A stretch of 64,000 nt of DNA from an uncultured Acetatifactor sp. (GCA_910586485.1 CAJUIA010000020.1:11978-75977), one strand, 5' to 3'. Counted from the first letter of the stretch, positions 26,965 through 35,655 are shown. Notes: generated from the letters alone by a model not told the origin. Translations and numbers: made by a program.

Positions 26965-27807
26965 CTATCTCTGAAAAGCCAAAAGCATCAGCTTTTTCTT
27001 TACCTCTTCCAACTGGGTCCCCAGACCACAGTCATAAATGCCGCTGTCCGTCTCGATCAGACACTCGTTCTTGGCCAGGGTCAGATCCTCCACTACCTCC
27101 ACGCTGCAGTTTGCAGCCACGGCTCCCGCCAGAATCTGCTTTTTCTGCATACTTACATAGGGATAATCCTCCTTGGAGACATGAACCATAAAATCATGTC
27201 CCCCCTCCAGCTTCCTTAAGGTATCAGAAATCAGATGTCCCAGAAGCTCCCGGTAAGACCCCAGCTCCACATGAAATATATGCTCATAAATTGCCGAGAT
27301 GGTATCTACCATCTGCGGCTCCAGTTCCTCGATCTGCTGTTGATAAAACAGATCCAGCTGCTCTTCCTTTTCCTGATACTCCCGTCTGAGGGCGTCACCC
27401 TCTGCCTGCGCCTTTGCATATCCTTCGGAATAGCCCTGCTGCTGCGCTTCTGTAAAAATCCTGTTTCTCTCCGCCAGCGCCTGGGCCCTTGCTTCCTCCG
27501 TAATCCTCGCGGCCTCCGCCTGTGCCGCTTCCAAAGCGGCCTGGGCTTCCGCCTGTGCATTTCCCAGAATCTGCTCCGCGCTTTCCCGTGACTTTATGAT
27601 ATTGCTTTCTCCGTCGTCCTCCCCAATCTCCAGCTCTTCTGCAGCCAGCCCGGACACAAAGCCTGCTTCATCCGCCTCCCGCTGCCATCTGGCAAGCTCC
27701 TCCTCACGAGCTTTCAGCAGCTCATCGGCATCAATCACCCGCTTTTCCTCGGATTGAACCACCATAAACATTTGTTTTACCAAACCCTTAGACAACGATC
27801 TCGTCAC
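26965..27807 (-). CDS. fliH: Flagellar assembly protein FliH
   Basis: A 280-residue FliH, the stator and negative regulator of FliI. A long Ala/Glu/Gln helix (residues about 85-150, with repeated A-E-A) precedes the C-terminal domain: ELEPQMVDTISAIYEHIFHV, VHVSKEDYPYV and LIETDSGIYDCGLGTQLEEV. The track-length frame starts at GTG 27,807, which sits directly on the GGAGG; a TTG at 27,795, eleven bases after that GGAGG, is the likelier start and shortens the protein by four residues. It overlaps the end of fliG. Confidence 0.92.
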   Translation of the reverse strand: MTRSLSKGLVKQMFMVVQSEEKRVIDADELLKAREEELARWQREADEAGFVSGLAAEELEIGEDDGESNIIKSRESAEQILGNAQAEAQAALEAAQAEAARITEEARAQALAERNRIFTEAQQQGYSEGYAKAQAEGDALRREYQEKEEQLDLFYQQQIEELEPQMVDTISAIYEHIFHVELGSYRELLGHLISDTLRKLEGGHDFMVHVSKEDYPYVSMQKKQILAGAVAANCSVEVVEDLTLAKNECLIETDSGIYDCGLGTQLEEVKKKLMLLAFQR

Positions 27808-28807
27808 CTCCGCCTCTGGAGATTACGATCTCACCGGTATCCTCCAGCTTTCTGATAATATTTACAATCTTCTGCTGTGCCTCTTCCACGTCCTTCATAC
27901 GGACAGGACCCATAAACTCCATATCCTCCTTGATCATCACGGCCAGACGCTTGGACAGGTTATTAAAGATAGCATTCTGCACCTGCTCGTTTGCACTCTT
28001 CATTGCCATCTCCAGATCGCTGTTATCCACGTCACGCAGCACACGCTGAATCGCTCTGTCGTCCAGAAGCAGAATATCCTCGAACACGAACATTTTCTTT
28101 CTGATCTCGTCCGCCAGTTCGGGCTCTTCGATTTCCAGAGTCTCCATGATATGACGCTCCGTTCCTCTGTCTACCGTATTTAAGATCTCTACCACGGCAT
28201 CCACACCGCCGATCACGGTGTAATCCTGATTTACCAGACTTGCCAGCTTGGATTCCAGCACCTTCTCCACCTCCTTGATCACATCGGGACTGGTGCGGTC
28301 CATCACTGCGATACGCCTTGCCACATCCGCCTGTCTGTCCGGCGCCAGAGCCGAAATCACCAGTGCCGCCTGACCCGGCGCCAGATAGGAGAGAATCAGG
28401 GCAATGGTCTGAGGATGTTCGTCCTGAATAAAGTTGATCAGCTGGGAAGCATCCGTCTTGCGCACAAATTCGAAGGGCTTCACCTGCAGGGATGCGGTCA
28501 GCTTGCCGATGACATCCATGGCCTTCTCTGTTCCCAGCGCCTTTTCCAGCAGATCCTTGGCATAATTGATGCCGCCCTCTGCAATATACTGCTGCGCCAG
28601 GCAGACCTCATAAAACTCGTTAATTACACTCTCCTTCACCTGAGGGGTCACGCTTCTGGTATTGGCGATTTCCAGCGTCAGCTCTTCTATCTCTTCTTCC
28701 TTCAAATGCTTAAAAATTCCCGCCGAACGCTCCGGTCCCAGGGCGATCAGCAAAATCGCCGCTTTCTGTATACCCTTCAGTTCATCTTCTTTCCCTGACT
28801 TTGCCAT
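27788..28807 (-). CDS. fliG: Flagellar motor switch protein FliG
   Basis: A 339-residue FliG with its three helical domains: KGIQKAAILLIALGPERSAG at the N-terminus, the central FIQDEHPQTIALILSYL (EHPQ motif) and the C-terminal torque region with MFVFEDILLLDDRAIQRVLR and its charged residues. It links the MS ring (FliF) to the C-ring and MotA. AAGGA before the ATG supports the start. fliF ends 15 bases upstream. Confidence 0.97.
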   Translation of the reverse strand: MAKSGKEDELKGIQKAAILLIALGPERSAGIFKHLKEEEIEELTLEIANTRSVTPQVKESVINEFYEVCLAQQYIAEGGINYAKDLLEKALGTEKAMDVIGKLTASLQVKPFEFVRKTDASQLINFIQDEHPQTIALILSYLAPGQAALVISALAPDRQADVARRIAVMDRTSPDVIKEVEKVLESKLASLVNQDYTVIGGVDAVVEILNTVDRGTERHIMETLEIEEPELADEIRKKMFVFEDILLLDDRAIQRVLRDVDNSDLEMAMKSANEQVQNAIFNNLSKRLAVMIKEDMEFMGPVRMKDVEEAQQKIVNIIRKLEDTGEIVISRGGGDEIVV

Positions 28808-28822
28808 AAGCTCATCCTTTCG

Positions 28823-30421
28823 TCAACCCCAGTCTTCGTTCAGCCAGTTCCGCAGCAGGTTGGCTGCCGCTTCAGGATTATCGTCAACAAACTTTTCTAT
28901 CATCATCCTTGTATCGGACTTGGTCTCCACTTCAATATCGTTCACCTCTTCCGGCGTAGACTGCAGCATGGATTCCACGGAAAGCTCTTCCTCGCCTTCC
29001 TGTGCCTTTCTGCTGCGCATACTCCGCAGTACTACAAAGGCCAGCAGGGCCAGAATCAGCACGATCATCACAATACTGACAATATCGCTGCCCGTAACAC
29101 TGGTTTCCTTATCAATAAACACAGGAGACTCATAAGCAATGATGGTGATACGTTCTTTGTCGATTCCGGTGGCGTTTGCCGCCATATCATAGTACTCGTC
29201 CCTTACCTCCAGCCAGACGTCTTCCCTGTTTTCTTCCTGAAATTCCTCCCAGGAAATACCATCCAGCAGGCCCTGGGCCCGCACCGCTTCCTCACGGTAC
29301 TCCCTGTACTTAATCATGGAGATGGACAGGCGGGAATTGCCATAATTAATTACACCTGGAGACGTAGTCACCTGCTTTGCGTATTCGTTTACCAGGTAAT
29401 CGGTTGAGGTCTCCGTCTGCGTGGCTTCGCTGCTGCCGTAGTCCGGATACATATAACCCGTCAGATTCTCCCCGTCATTGGCATCCGTTCCGGGAATTCC
29501 GCCTCCCTCATTCACATTGCTGGAGTCAAATTCGTCCCGGTGGGCCCAAAAGCCCTGATCACGGCCGTCAGGCACGGAATATTTTTTCCAGGTCTCCTGA
29601 TACTGAGCATAATCCACATCCAGATAGCTGCCAACGGTAATCTGGGAAAACTGCTGGGTACCGTATAACACCTGCTTTAACTGGCTGGCAAGGAAGGTCT
29701 GGGCCTGGGCCTGCAGCTCCTGCACGGAAGAAGCCATGCTCACAAGAGAAGTGGAATCGTTACCCATAAACAAGGGATTGGCGTCGGTATCCACAATCGT
29801 GATATTGGCAGTGGTAGTATTCCCTAAGCCGGTAGCCGCACATCTGGCCAAAGCCGCCGCCTGAGAAGAAGAAATATTCCCGTCCAGCTCCAGCGTGATA
29901 TAGGCTGAGGTTTCCTCCTGCATGGAAGCCAGCGTACCGTTCTGCGGCGGTATGGTCAAAAACACCGTTGCCTTCCTGACATTGTTCTGCACCTCCAGAG
30001 TCTTCTCCAGATAGGCCTCCAAATAAATCTTCCACTGCCGTTCCCGGTCCGTAGAGGTGGTGGACATACTGCTGTTCACCCAGTCCTCGTACTTCATTCT
30101 TGACGTGGTATAACCTGCAGAGCCCAGGGCCAGGTTTGCCATATATTGCTGCTCCGCCAGGACCTCTATGGTCAGAGCGTCTGCAGATTCCTTGTGCGTC
30201 ACCCCTGCGCTTTCCAGAATGGAAACCACCTCAGCCGCTTCGGCCGAGGTTGCATAGGTATCCAGTTTTATGTATTTGGGTCTGGAAACTGCATAAATAA
30301 TAATGACAAATGCAAAGATGACAACCGCGGCAATGGCAATAATAATTGTCCGCTGCCGGGCAGTGAATTTTCCCCACCACTCTTTTATTTTTTCCAGTAT
30401 CTCTTTCAGCTTCTCAGGCAT
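28823..30421 (-). CDS. fliF: Flagellar MS-ring protein FliF
   Basis: A 532-residue FliF with membrane helices near 24-45 and 433-455, the secretin-like ring-building domains between them (GSAGYTTSRMKYEDWVNSS, VFLTIPPQNGTL) and a cytoplasmic FliG-binding tail ending FVDDNPEAAANLLRNWLNED. It is the base on which the flagellum is built. It follows fliE by 64 bases. Length and topology are normal. Confidence 0.96.
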   Translation of the reverse strand: MPEKLKEILEKIKEWWGKFTARQRTIIIAIAAVVIFAFVIIIYAVSRPKYIKLDTYATSAEAAEVVSILESAGVTHKESADALTIEVLAEQQYMANLALGSAGYTTSRMKYEDWVNSSMSTTSTDRERQWKIYLEAYLEKTLEVQNNVRKATVFLTIPPQNGTLASMQEETSAYITLELDGNISSSQAAALARCAATGLGNTTTANITIVDTDANPLFMGNDSTSLVSMASSVQELQAQAQTFLASQLKQVLYGTQQFSQITVGSYLDVDYAQYQETWKKYSVPDGRDQGFWAHRDEFDSSNVNEGGGIPGTDANDGENLTGYMYPDYGSSEATQTETSTDYLVNEYAKQVTTSPGVINYGNSRLSISMIKYREYREEAVRAQGLLDGISWEEFQEENREDVWLEVRDEYYDMAANATGIDKERITIIAYESPVFIDKETSVTGSDIVSIVMIVLILALLAFVVLRSMRSRKAQEGEEELSVESMLQSTPEEVNDIEVETKSDTRMMIEKFVDDNPEAAANLLRNWLNEDWG

Positions 30422-30485
30422 TTCAAGTCTCCTAAAGTATTATGTTAAATCGCAACGGCTCAGTGACCTGTCCAAACCGTTACGT

Positions 30486-30821
30486 TTAGATCTGCATCTG
30501 CATAATTTCTTTATAAGCGTCCAACAGTCTGTCACGAATAGCGACAGTATACTGCAGTGCGGTAGACGCCTTCTGCAGCGCGATCATCAGGTCGTGGGTA
30601 TTCTCCGTCTCGCCCAAAGAAAATTTAATTTCTTCATCCTCGGCATCGGAAAGGTAACTGTTCGTAGTCTTGATATTGTCGATTGCCGTATTGAGAACGG
30701 CGTCAAAAAGCGTCCCTGTGGTTTCCTTGGTCTGATCCAGATCCAGCAGAGTCCCCCGCAGAGATTCCGCAGGTGATATTTCGTTGATCTTCGTAACTCC
30801 ATTCATTGCATATAAATCCAT
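30486..30821 (-). CDS. fliE: Flagellar basal-body protein FliE
   Basis: A 111-residue FliE, which links the MS ring to the proximal rod. The C-terminal signature HDLMIALQKASTALQYTVAI, RDRLLDAYKEIMQMQI is a textbook match, and SFGLGETENT-like sequence precedes it (KFSLGETENTHD). GGGAG lies before the ATG at 30,821. A twin-hairpin repeat fills most of the 116-base gap between flgC and this gene. Confidence 0.95.
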   Translation of the reverse strand: MDLYAMNGVTKINEISPAESLRGTLLDLDQTKETTGTLFDAVLNTAIDNIKTTNSYLSDAEDEEIKFSLGETENTHDLMIALQKASTALQYTVAIRDRLLDAYKEIMQMQI

Positions 30822-30849
30822 GATATGTACTCCCTCTTAATCTTCTTGG

Positions 30850-30937
30850 GAAGAATTGCCGAAAGGCAATTCTTCAAGGCGAAACATAGATTTTCTTAGG
30901 TTGAGTCCTTTTTAACCTTAGAAAATCTTTTCGCCTT
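30850..30937 (-). repeat. Twin-hairpin repeat, copy 1 (flgC-fliE gap)
   Basis: This 88-base element starts immediately after the flgC stop on the transcript. Hairpin 1 has arms GAAGAATTGCC and GGCAATTCTTC (30,850-30,875; perfect 11 bp, 4-base loop). Hairpin 2 (30,876-30,937) has an outer stem AAGGCGAAA with TTTCGCCTT and an inner stem AGATTTTCTTAGGTT with AACCTTAGAAAATCT (14 of 15 paired). A second copy with compensatory changes lies at 31,866-31,952. Confidence 0.8.
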
Positions 30938-31387
30938 TTATTGCCCTAACTGCAGCCCCTGCTGGGCCATGGATTTGCTTGCATTAAAGGCAGTCGCATT
31001 GGCCTCGTACGCACGGCTGGCATCTATCATATTGGTCATCTCCGTGATAATATTCACATTGGGGTAGGTTACATACCCGTTTTCGTCCGCATCGGGATGG
31101 GAGGGATCATATACCATGTTCATCTCCGTATCATAATCCTTCAGTACGCTGCGAACCTTCACACCCTGGCCGGAATAGCCATGATTATAAGACGCCTCAC
31201 CCAGGACCCGGCTGAATGCCGTCTGGCCGCCCTTCTCTTCAAAGTAAACTACCTTCCTGCGGTATGGGGTGCCGTCTGCCGTCCTGGTGGTATTGGCATT
31301 GGCCACATTCTCCGAAATTATATCCATACGGTATCTCTGCGCCGTCATTCCCGATGCGTTGATATTAAATGCCGAAAACATACTCAT
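30938..31387 (-). CDS. flgC: Flagellar proximal rod protein FlgC
   Basis: A 149-residue rod protein. The N-terminus has MTAQRYRMDIISENVANANT and the C-terminus has YPNVNIITEMTNMIDASRAY with EANATAFNASKSMAQQGLQL, the typical FlgC ends. GGAGAG precedes the ATG. It is the second gene of the operon and is followed at once by the twin-hairpin repeat. Confidence 0.96.
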   Translation of the reverse strand: MSMFSAFNINASGMTAQRYRMDIISENVANANTTRTADGTPYRRKVVYFEEKGGQTAFSRVLGEASYNHGYSGQGVKVRSVLKDYDTEMNMVYDPSHPDADENGYVTYPNVNIITEMTNMIDASRAYEANATAFNASKSMAQQGLQLGQ

Positions 31388-31425
31388 GCTTCTTCTCTCC
31401 CTTTTCTATTCGTTATTTCATGTAA

Positions 31426-31815
31426 TTATTTCATGGCCGTCTGCAGATTCTGGAATTCCTGGTTGATGCCCGCAAGCAGACCCTGATATTTTAACTGATT
31501 TTCCGCCAGCATAACATTCTCGTTCTCAATATCCACGTTGTTGCCATCCAGGCGGTAAGAAAAGGTATCATAATCCGTATAGGTCCTGACGGAAAGATTT
31601 TTGGATTTAGCCGCCGCTACCTTTGAATCCATGGACTGATAGCGATTATGCCCCAGCGCCTTTCCGAGAACGGACTCAAATGCCACGTCCTGCCTCTTAT
31701 AACCAGGAGTATCCACATTGGAAATATTGTTGCCAATGGCCTCATTGCGCAGCCAGCTGGCATCCGCCGCTTTGTCCAGAATCCTTACATAGTCGAATAC
31801 GTTTGTCTGAATCAT
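31426..31815 (-). CDS. flgB: Flagellar proximal rod protein FlgB
   Basis: A 129-residue rod protein and first gene of the fla/che operon. RNEAIGNNISNVDTPGYKRQ is the rod signature, VDIENENVMLAENQLKYQGL and INQEFQNLQTAMK the C-terminal helix. AAAGGAG seven bases before the ATG at 31,815 supports the start. A predicted promoter and a roughly 140-nt leader with a twin-hairpin repeat lie upstream. Confidence 0.96.
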   Translation of the reverse strand: MIQTNVFDYVRILDKAADASWLRNEAIGNNISNVDTPGYKRQDVAFESVLGKALGHNRYQSMDSKVAAAKSKNLSVRTYTDYDTFSYRLDGNNVDIENENVMLAENQLKYQGLLAGINQEFQNLQTAMK

Positions 31816-31865
31816 TTTAAGTCTCCTTTCCTGTCATACCGCATCCCAAGGAATTAAAGCTCCGT

Positions 31866-31952
31866 GAAGAACGCCGCTCTTGCGTTCTTCGAGGCGAAAC
31901 TTAGATTTTCTTTGGCGGCGATCTTTGACGCCTTAGAAAATCTTTTCGCCTT
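31866..31952 (-). repeat. Twin-hairpin repeat, copy 2 (flgB leader)
   Basis: An 87-base element in the predicted flgB 5' leader. Hairpin 1 has arms GAAGAACGC and GCGTTCTTC (31,866-31,890; perfect). Hairpin 2 has an outer stem AGGCGAAA with TTTCGCCT and an inner stem AGATTTTCTTTGGCG with CGCCTTAGAAAATCT (two mismatches). Sequence outside the stem tips is nearly identical to copy 1, while the tips differ in pairs (ATTGCC/GGCAAT to ACGC/GCGT; GGTT/AACC to GGCG/CGCC). Confidence 0.8.
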
Positions 31953-31964
31953 TCACACTTTTTT

Positions 31965-31992
31965 ATTATAGTAAATTTACGTAAAAAAACAA
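31965..31992 (-). promoter_or_regulatory. Predicted sigma-A promoter of the fla/che operon
   Basis: On the minus strand TTGTTT (31,987-31,992) and a perfect TATAAT (31,965-31,970) are 16 bases apart, about 150 bases before the flgB start. The spacer contains the perfect 10-bp palindrome GTAAATTTAC (31,971-31,980), a possible operator. Transcription would begin near 31,958, just before the twin-hairpin element. Confidence 0.6.
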
Positions 31993-32013
31993 TAGATATT
32001 GCACGATTTTATC

Positions 32014-32059
32014 AAAAAAAGGGAAAAGGGACTTATTATATTTTGTAATAAATCCCTTT
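32014..32059 (-). terminator. codY terminator
   Basis: Minus-strand hairpin with arms AAAGGGATTTATTA and TAATAAGTCCCTTT (one U-G pair), followed by TTCCC and seven T. The wobble pairs only in the minus-strand RNA, which fits termination of codY ahead of the flgB promoter. Confidence 0.8.
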
Positions 32060-32096
32060 ATACCACCTTTCAATCCGTTGTCTATGTAATTTATTT

Positions 32097-32885
32097 TCAC
32101 CTTCTCTGATTCTGATGCTTCAACTCTTCGATCTCGTCAAATACCACGTCGTTAAGGACCTTGATATAAGTCCCCTTCATGCCGGAGGACCTGGATTCAA
32201 TCACCCCTGCGCTTTCAAACTTCCGCAGGGCGTTTACGATCACTGAACGGGTAATTCCCACTCTGTCTGCAATTTTGCTTGCTACCAAAATCCCTTCCAT
32301 GCCGTTCAGCTCGTCAAAAATATGGGTAATGGCCTCCATCTCGGAAAAGGACAAGGTACTGATGGCCGATCTGACTACGGCAATCTTACGCTTTTCCTCG
32401 GCGCTTTCTTCGTTCACCGCCCGAAGCATCTCCAGCCCCACCACCGTGGAGCCGTATTCGCAGAGGATAATGTCGTCAATTTCATAGGGTACGTCACACT
32501 TGTAAATAAACAGCGTTCCCAGCCGTTCCCCGGCGATCTCTATGGGCGCTATGGTAGCCTGAAACTTTTTGATGCCGGAATCCTCAAAGCCTAAGGTTTC
32601 CAGATTCACATTCTCCTTTGTGGAAAGCACCCCCAGCAGACGCTCGTTCAGCATGGGATCAATAAATCCCCCAACCTCTTCGCAGATCAGCTCCGTAATG
32701 GATTCAATCCCCTCGGATTTTCCGATTCCAAGCACCTTACCCTTGCGGCTGATGACCAAAACGTTGGAGCTTAAAATCTCGCGCATTACCTTGCATATGT
32801 CGTTAAACACCACCTTGCTGGAATTGTTGTTATGCAGCAATTTCCCGATCTTTCTGGTTTTGTCTAACAACTGTACACTACTCAT
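32097..32885 (-). CDS. codY: GTP- and branched-chain amino acid-sensing repressor CodY
   Basis: A 262-residue CodY from ATG 32,885, starting MSSVQLLDKTRKIGKLLHNN. The GAF-type ligand domain occupies the first 155 residues; the C-terminal winged helix has ASKIADRVGITRSVIVNALR and KFESAGVIESRSSGMKGTYI. CodY represses many nutrient genes and, in Bacillus, the fla/che operon. The frame opens 21 codons upstream, but GGAGG and the family start favour 32,885. It lies directly upstream of the flagellar operon and has its own terminator. Confidence 0.95.
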   Translation of the reverse strand: MSSVQLLDKTRKIGKLLHNNNSSKVVFNDICKVMREILSSNVLVISRKGKVLGIGKSEGIESITELICEEVGGFIDPMLNERLLGVLSTKENVNLETLGFEDSGIKKFQATIAPIEIAGERLGTLFIYKCDVPYEIDDIILCEYGSTVVGLEMLRAVNEESAEEKRKIAVVRSAISTLSFSEMEAITHIFDELNGMEGILVASKIADRVGITRSVIVNALRKFESAGVIESRSSGMKGTYIKVLNDVVFDEIEELKHQNQRR

Positions 32886-32919
32886 ACCTCTATCCTCCGT
32901 TTTGCAGCTTGCCATGAAT

Positions 32920-32948
32920 AGTGTAACACATAAAAAATAAGATTTCAA
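32920..32948 (-). promoter_or_regulatory. Predicted codY promoter
   Basis: Minus-strand TTGAAA (32,943-32,948) and TACACT (32,920-32,925) with a 17-base spacer, in the 80-base topA-codY gap and about 35 bases before the codY start. codY may also be read through from topA, since no terminator is seen between them. Confidence 0.5.
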
Positions 32949-32965
32949 TGTGTAATTCTGGAATT

Positions 32966-35038
32966 TTAGGCCTGCAGGGCCGCCTGGGTATTATATCCGC
33001 ACTGCTCATTTGCACATACCAGTTTATTCCCCTTGGCCAGCAAAACAGAACCGCATCTTGGACATTTTTCTGCCGTAGGTCTCTGCCACACCATAAAATC
33101 ACAGTTCGGATTGTCGATGCAGCCGTAATATTTCCTGCCTTTTTTCGTTTTCTTCAGCGCCACATCCTTGCCGCATTTGGGACAGGCGACGCCGATCTTC
33201 TCAAAATAGGGTTTGGTATTCCGGCAGTCCGGAAATCCGGGGCAGGCCAGAAAACGGCCGTGAGGCCCGTACTTAATGACCATCTGTCTGCCGCAAAGCT
33301 CGCAGACCTCATCGCTGACCTCGTCAGCTATGGTCACCTCCTCCAGCTCCTTCTCTGCCTGCTTTACCGCCTCGTCCAAGTCCGGATAAAAGTTGGAAAT
33401 AATGGTTTTCCACTTAACCTCCCCTTCTTCCACTCCGTCGAGAAGCGCCTCCATATTGGCGGTAAAGTTTACGTCTACAATGGAGGGGAACGCCTCCTTC
33501 ATCATATTGTTCACTACCTCGCCCAGCTCCGTCACATAGAGATTCCTGTTTTCTTTCACAATGTAACGTCTGGCCAAAATGGTGGTAATCGTGGGGGCAT
33601 AGGTGCTGGGACGTCCGATCCCCAGCTCTTCTAAGGCCTTCACCAGGGATGCCTCGTTGTAATGGGCCGGCGGCTGTGTGAAATGCTGCTGGGCATCAAC
33701 TGCCTTCAGAGACAGGCGGCTTTCTTCGTTCAGCTCCCCGCTCAGGGTATTTTCCCCTTCCTTTTCGTCCTCCGAAACATAAACGCTCATAAAACCGTCA
33801 AATTTCCGCTGGGAAGCCGCCACCGTGAAAATATGCTGCCCGGCCTGTATTTTTACGTTTGTAGTCGCATACACTGCCGGACTCATTCTGCTGGCCGTAA
33901 ATCTTTTCCAAATCAGCTGATAAAGCCGGAACAAATCTCTGGGCAATTCATCCTTCATTTCCAGAGGGAGCCTGTTTAAATCCGTGGGACGTATGGCTTC
34001 ATGGGCATCCTGGATCTTCTGGCCGTTCTTTTTCCGGACGGTCTCGCCATTTAAATAATCCTTCCCGTAATGGGCGCCGATAAATTCCGCCGCTGCCTTC
34101 TCCGCATCCTCGGAGACTCTGGTGGAATCGGTACGAAGATAAGTGATCAGGCCCACCGTCCCCTCGCCTTTGATGTCAACGCCCTCGTAAAGCTGCTGTG
34201 CCAGGCGCATAGTCTTTTGCGTGGAAAAATTCAGGGCCTTGCTGGCTTCCTGCTGGAGGGTGGACGTGGTAAAGGGCAGCGGCGGCTTTTTCAGCCGTTC
34301 TCCCTTTTTCACCTCCACCACTTTAAACTCCGCGTCTTTAATATCTGCCGAAATCCCATCGGCCTGCTCCTTACAGGTAATGGCCTGCTTTTGTAAGCCG
34401 GCACCGTAATATCTGGCGCTTACGGGATTTTTTTCTCCCTCTACGTTTAAGTTTACGTCAAGGCTCCAATATTCCTCCGGCACAAAGGCATTGATCTCGT
34501 CCTCTCTGTCGCAGATGATCCGCAGAGCCACGGACTGTACCCGCCCTGCGCTTAAGCCCCGCTTAATCTTCTTCCACAAAAGCGGAGAAATACGGTAGCC
34601 CACCATTCTGTCCAGCGCCCTGCGGGCCTGCTGCGCGTCCACCAGGCTCATATTGATCTCCCTTGCATTTTTCAGGGAATCCTTCACCGCATTCTTTGTA
34701 ATCTCGTTAAAGGTGATCCGGTAAACCTTCTTATTCTCCAGCTTCAACGCATGATAAAGATGCCAGGAGATTGCTTCCCCTTCTCTGTCAGGGTCGGTAG
34801 CCAGATATATTTTTTCTGCTTTTTTTACCTCCCTGCGCAGATTGGCAAGGATGTCGCCCTTTCCTCTGATGGTAATATACCTTGGTTCATAATCATGCTC
34901 CACATCTATTCCCAGAGTGCTTTTAGGCAGGTCGCGTACATGCCCGTTGCTGGCCGCCACTTCATAGTTGGCCCCCAGGAATTTTTTGATGGTCTTTACC
35001 TTTGCCGGTGATTCTACGATTACCAGATATTTTGCCAT
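32966..35038 (-). CDS. topA: DNA topoisomerase I
   Basis: A 690-residue type IA topoisomerase that relaxes negative supercoils. The Toprim domain has Glu9 in VIVESPAKVKTIKKFLG and DPDREGEAISWHL near 82-94; the active-site Tyr300 lies in VGLITYLRTDSTRVS. The C-terminus has three four-Cys zinc ribbons (CELCGRQ.. CPGFPDC, CPKCGKD.. CIDNPNC, CPRCGSV.. CANEQC). Length is normal. topA next to codY is a conserved clostridial pair; the trmFO, xerC and hslVU genes that separate them in Bacillus are absent. Confidence 0.97.
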   Translation of the reverse strand: MAKYLVIVESPAKVKTIKKFLGANYEVAASNGHVRDLPKSTLGIDVEHDYEPRYITIRGKGDILANLRREVKKAEKIYLATDPDREGEAISWHLYHALKLENKKVYRITFNEITKNAVKDSLKNAREINMSLVDAQQARRALDRMVGYRISPLLWKKIKRGLSAGRVQSVALRIICDREDEINAFVPEEYWSLDVNLNVEGEKNPVSARYYGAGLQKQAITCKEQADGISADIKDAEFKVVEVKKGERLKKPPLPFTTSTLQQEASKALNFSTQKTMRLAQQLYEGVDIKGEGTVGLITYLRTDSTRVSEDAEKAAAEFIGAHYGKDYLNGETVRKKNGQKIQDAHEAIRPTDLNRLPLEMKDELPRDLFRLYQLIWKRFTASRMSPAVYATTNVKIQAGQHIFTVAASQRKFDGFMSVYVSEDEKEGENTLSGELNEESRLSLKAVDAQQHFTQPPAHYNEASLVKALEELGIGRPSTYAPTITTILARRYIVKENRNLYVTELGEVVNNMMKEAFPSIVDVNFTANMEALLDGVEEGEVKWKTIISNFYPDLDEAVKQAEKELEEVTIADEVSDEVCELCGRQMVIKYGPHGRFLACPGFPDCRNTKPYFEKIGVACPKCGKDVALKKTKKGRKYYGCIDNPNCDFMVWQRPTAEKCPRCGSVLLAKGNKLVCANEQCGYNTQAALQA

Positions 35039-35084
35039 ACTGCTCTTCCCTTCGTTTTTCTTAAAAGCGCGTCAATCGTGAATC

Positions 35085-35113
35085 ACTATACACCAAAATT
35101 TTTCGATGTGCAA
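35085..35113 (-). promoter_or_regulatory. Predicted topA promoter
   Basis: Minus-strand TTGCAC (35,108-35,113) and TATAGT (35,085-35,090) with a 17-base spacer, about 45 bases before the topA start. This is one of the clearest sigma-A promoters in the window. Confidence 0.65.
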
Positions 35114-35147
35114 GTTTTTTATCAATATTTAAGGAATGAAAAATATG

Positions 35148-35186
35148 AAAAAAAGCCCCTGAAATCCGTTTGTGACTTCAGGGGCC
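35148..35186 (-). terminator. Terminator of the lipoprotein gene
   Basis: Minus-strand hairpin with arms GCCCCTGAA and TTCAGGGGC, a 13-base loop and seven T after it, 23 bases past the stop of the lipoprotein gene. Confidence 0.85.
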
Positions 35187-35208
35187 GTCCGATTCTTATG
35201 ATCGGTGT

Positions 35209-35607
35209 TTATTTGATTTCATCACGGTAAATCTCTGTGCCGTCTGCCTTGAATACTGCGCAGCGTACTGCATCCAGCTTAAGGCCGTATCCTTCCTTGA
35301 ACATGCCCAGGAAATCTCCCGTCTCAAGAGCTCCCAGAAAAGCATCCGTAATCGTAGCACATTCCGTATCTCCAAACGCGTTAAAAGCCTCGTCATCCGG
35401 CAGATGATACTCAAACACAAGGGTGTTTCCGTCAGCGGAGGTTTTAATGCTCATTCCCGTTGACGCAACACTGTCGTTCCAGGTTTTCTCTTCCTGCTTC
35501 CACTCATCGGAGGATAAAATTTCATCCAGCGTAGGTGTGCCCCCACAGGCTGCCAGTGCAAATACCATGATCACGGCCGTAAGCAGAGCAAAAATTCTCT
35601 TCTTCAT
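35209..35607 (-). CDS. Small secreted lipoprotein, unknown function
   Basis: A 132-residue protein from ATG 35,607. The N-terminus MKKRIFALLTAVIMVFALAA is a lipoprotein signal peptide with lipobox ALAAC; the mature protein is an anchored domain of about 112 residues (SSDEWKQEEKTWNDSVASTG, NTLVFEYHLPDDEAFNAFG, KADGTEIYRDEI). It resembles small DUF4854-type lipoproteins common in Lachnospiraceae, a match I make from memory of the W-K-..-E-W...N pattern and hold loosely. The frame opens 13 codons earlier, but AAAGGAGAGG and the signal peptide fix 35,607. It has its own promoter and terminator. Confidence 0.75.
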   Translation of the reverse strand: MKKRIFALLTAVIMVFALAACGGTPTLDEILSSDEWKQEEKTWNDSVASTGMSIKTSADGNTLVFEYHLPDDEAFNAFGDTECATITDAFLGALETGDFLGMFKEGYGLKLDAVRCAVFKADGTEIYRDEIK

Positions 35608-35655
35608 AAATATGTACCTCTCCTTTAAAATAAAATTATTTGACATGTAATGTTT

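Noticed and set aside
32945..32990. A CodY box upstream of codY
   Set aside because: AAAATTCCAGAATTA resembles the CodY consensus but has an extra base at the centre and several mismatches.
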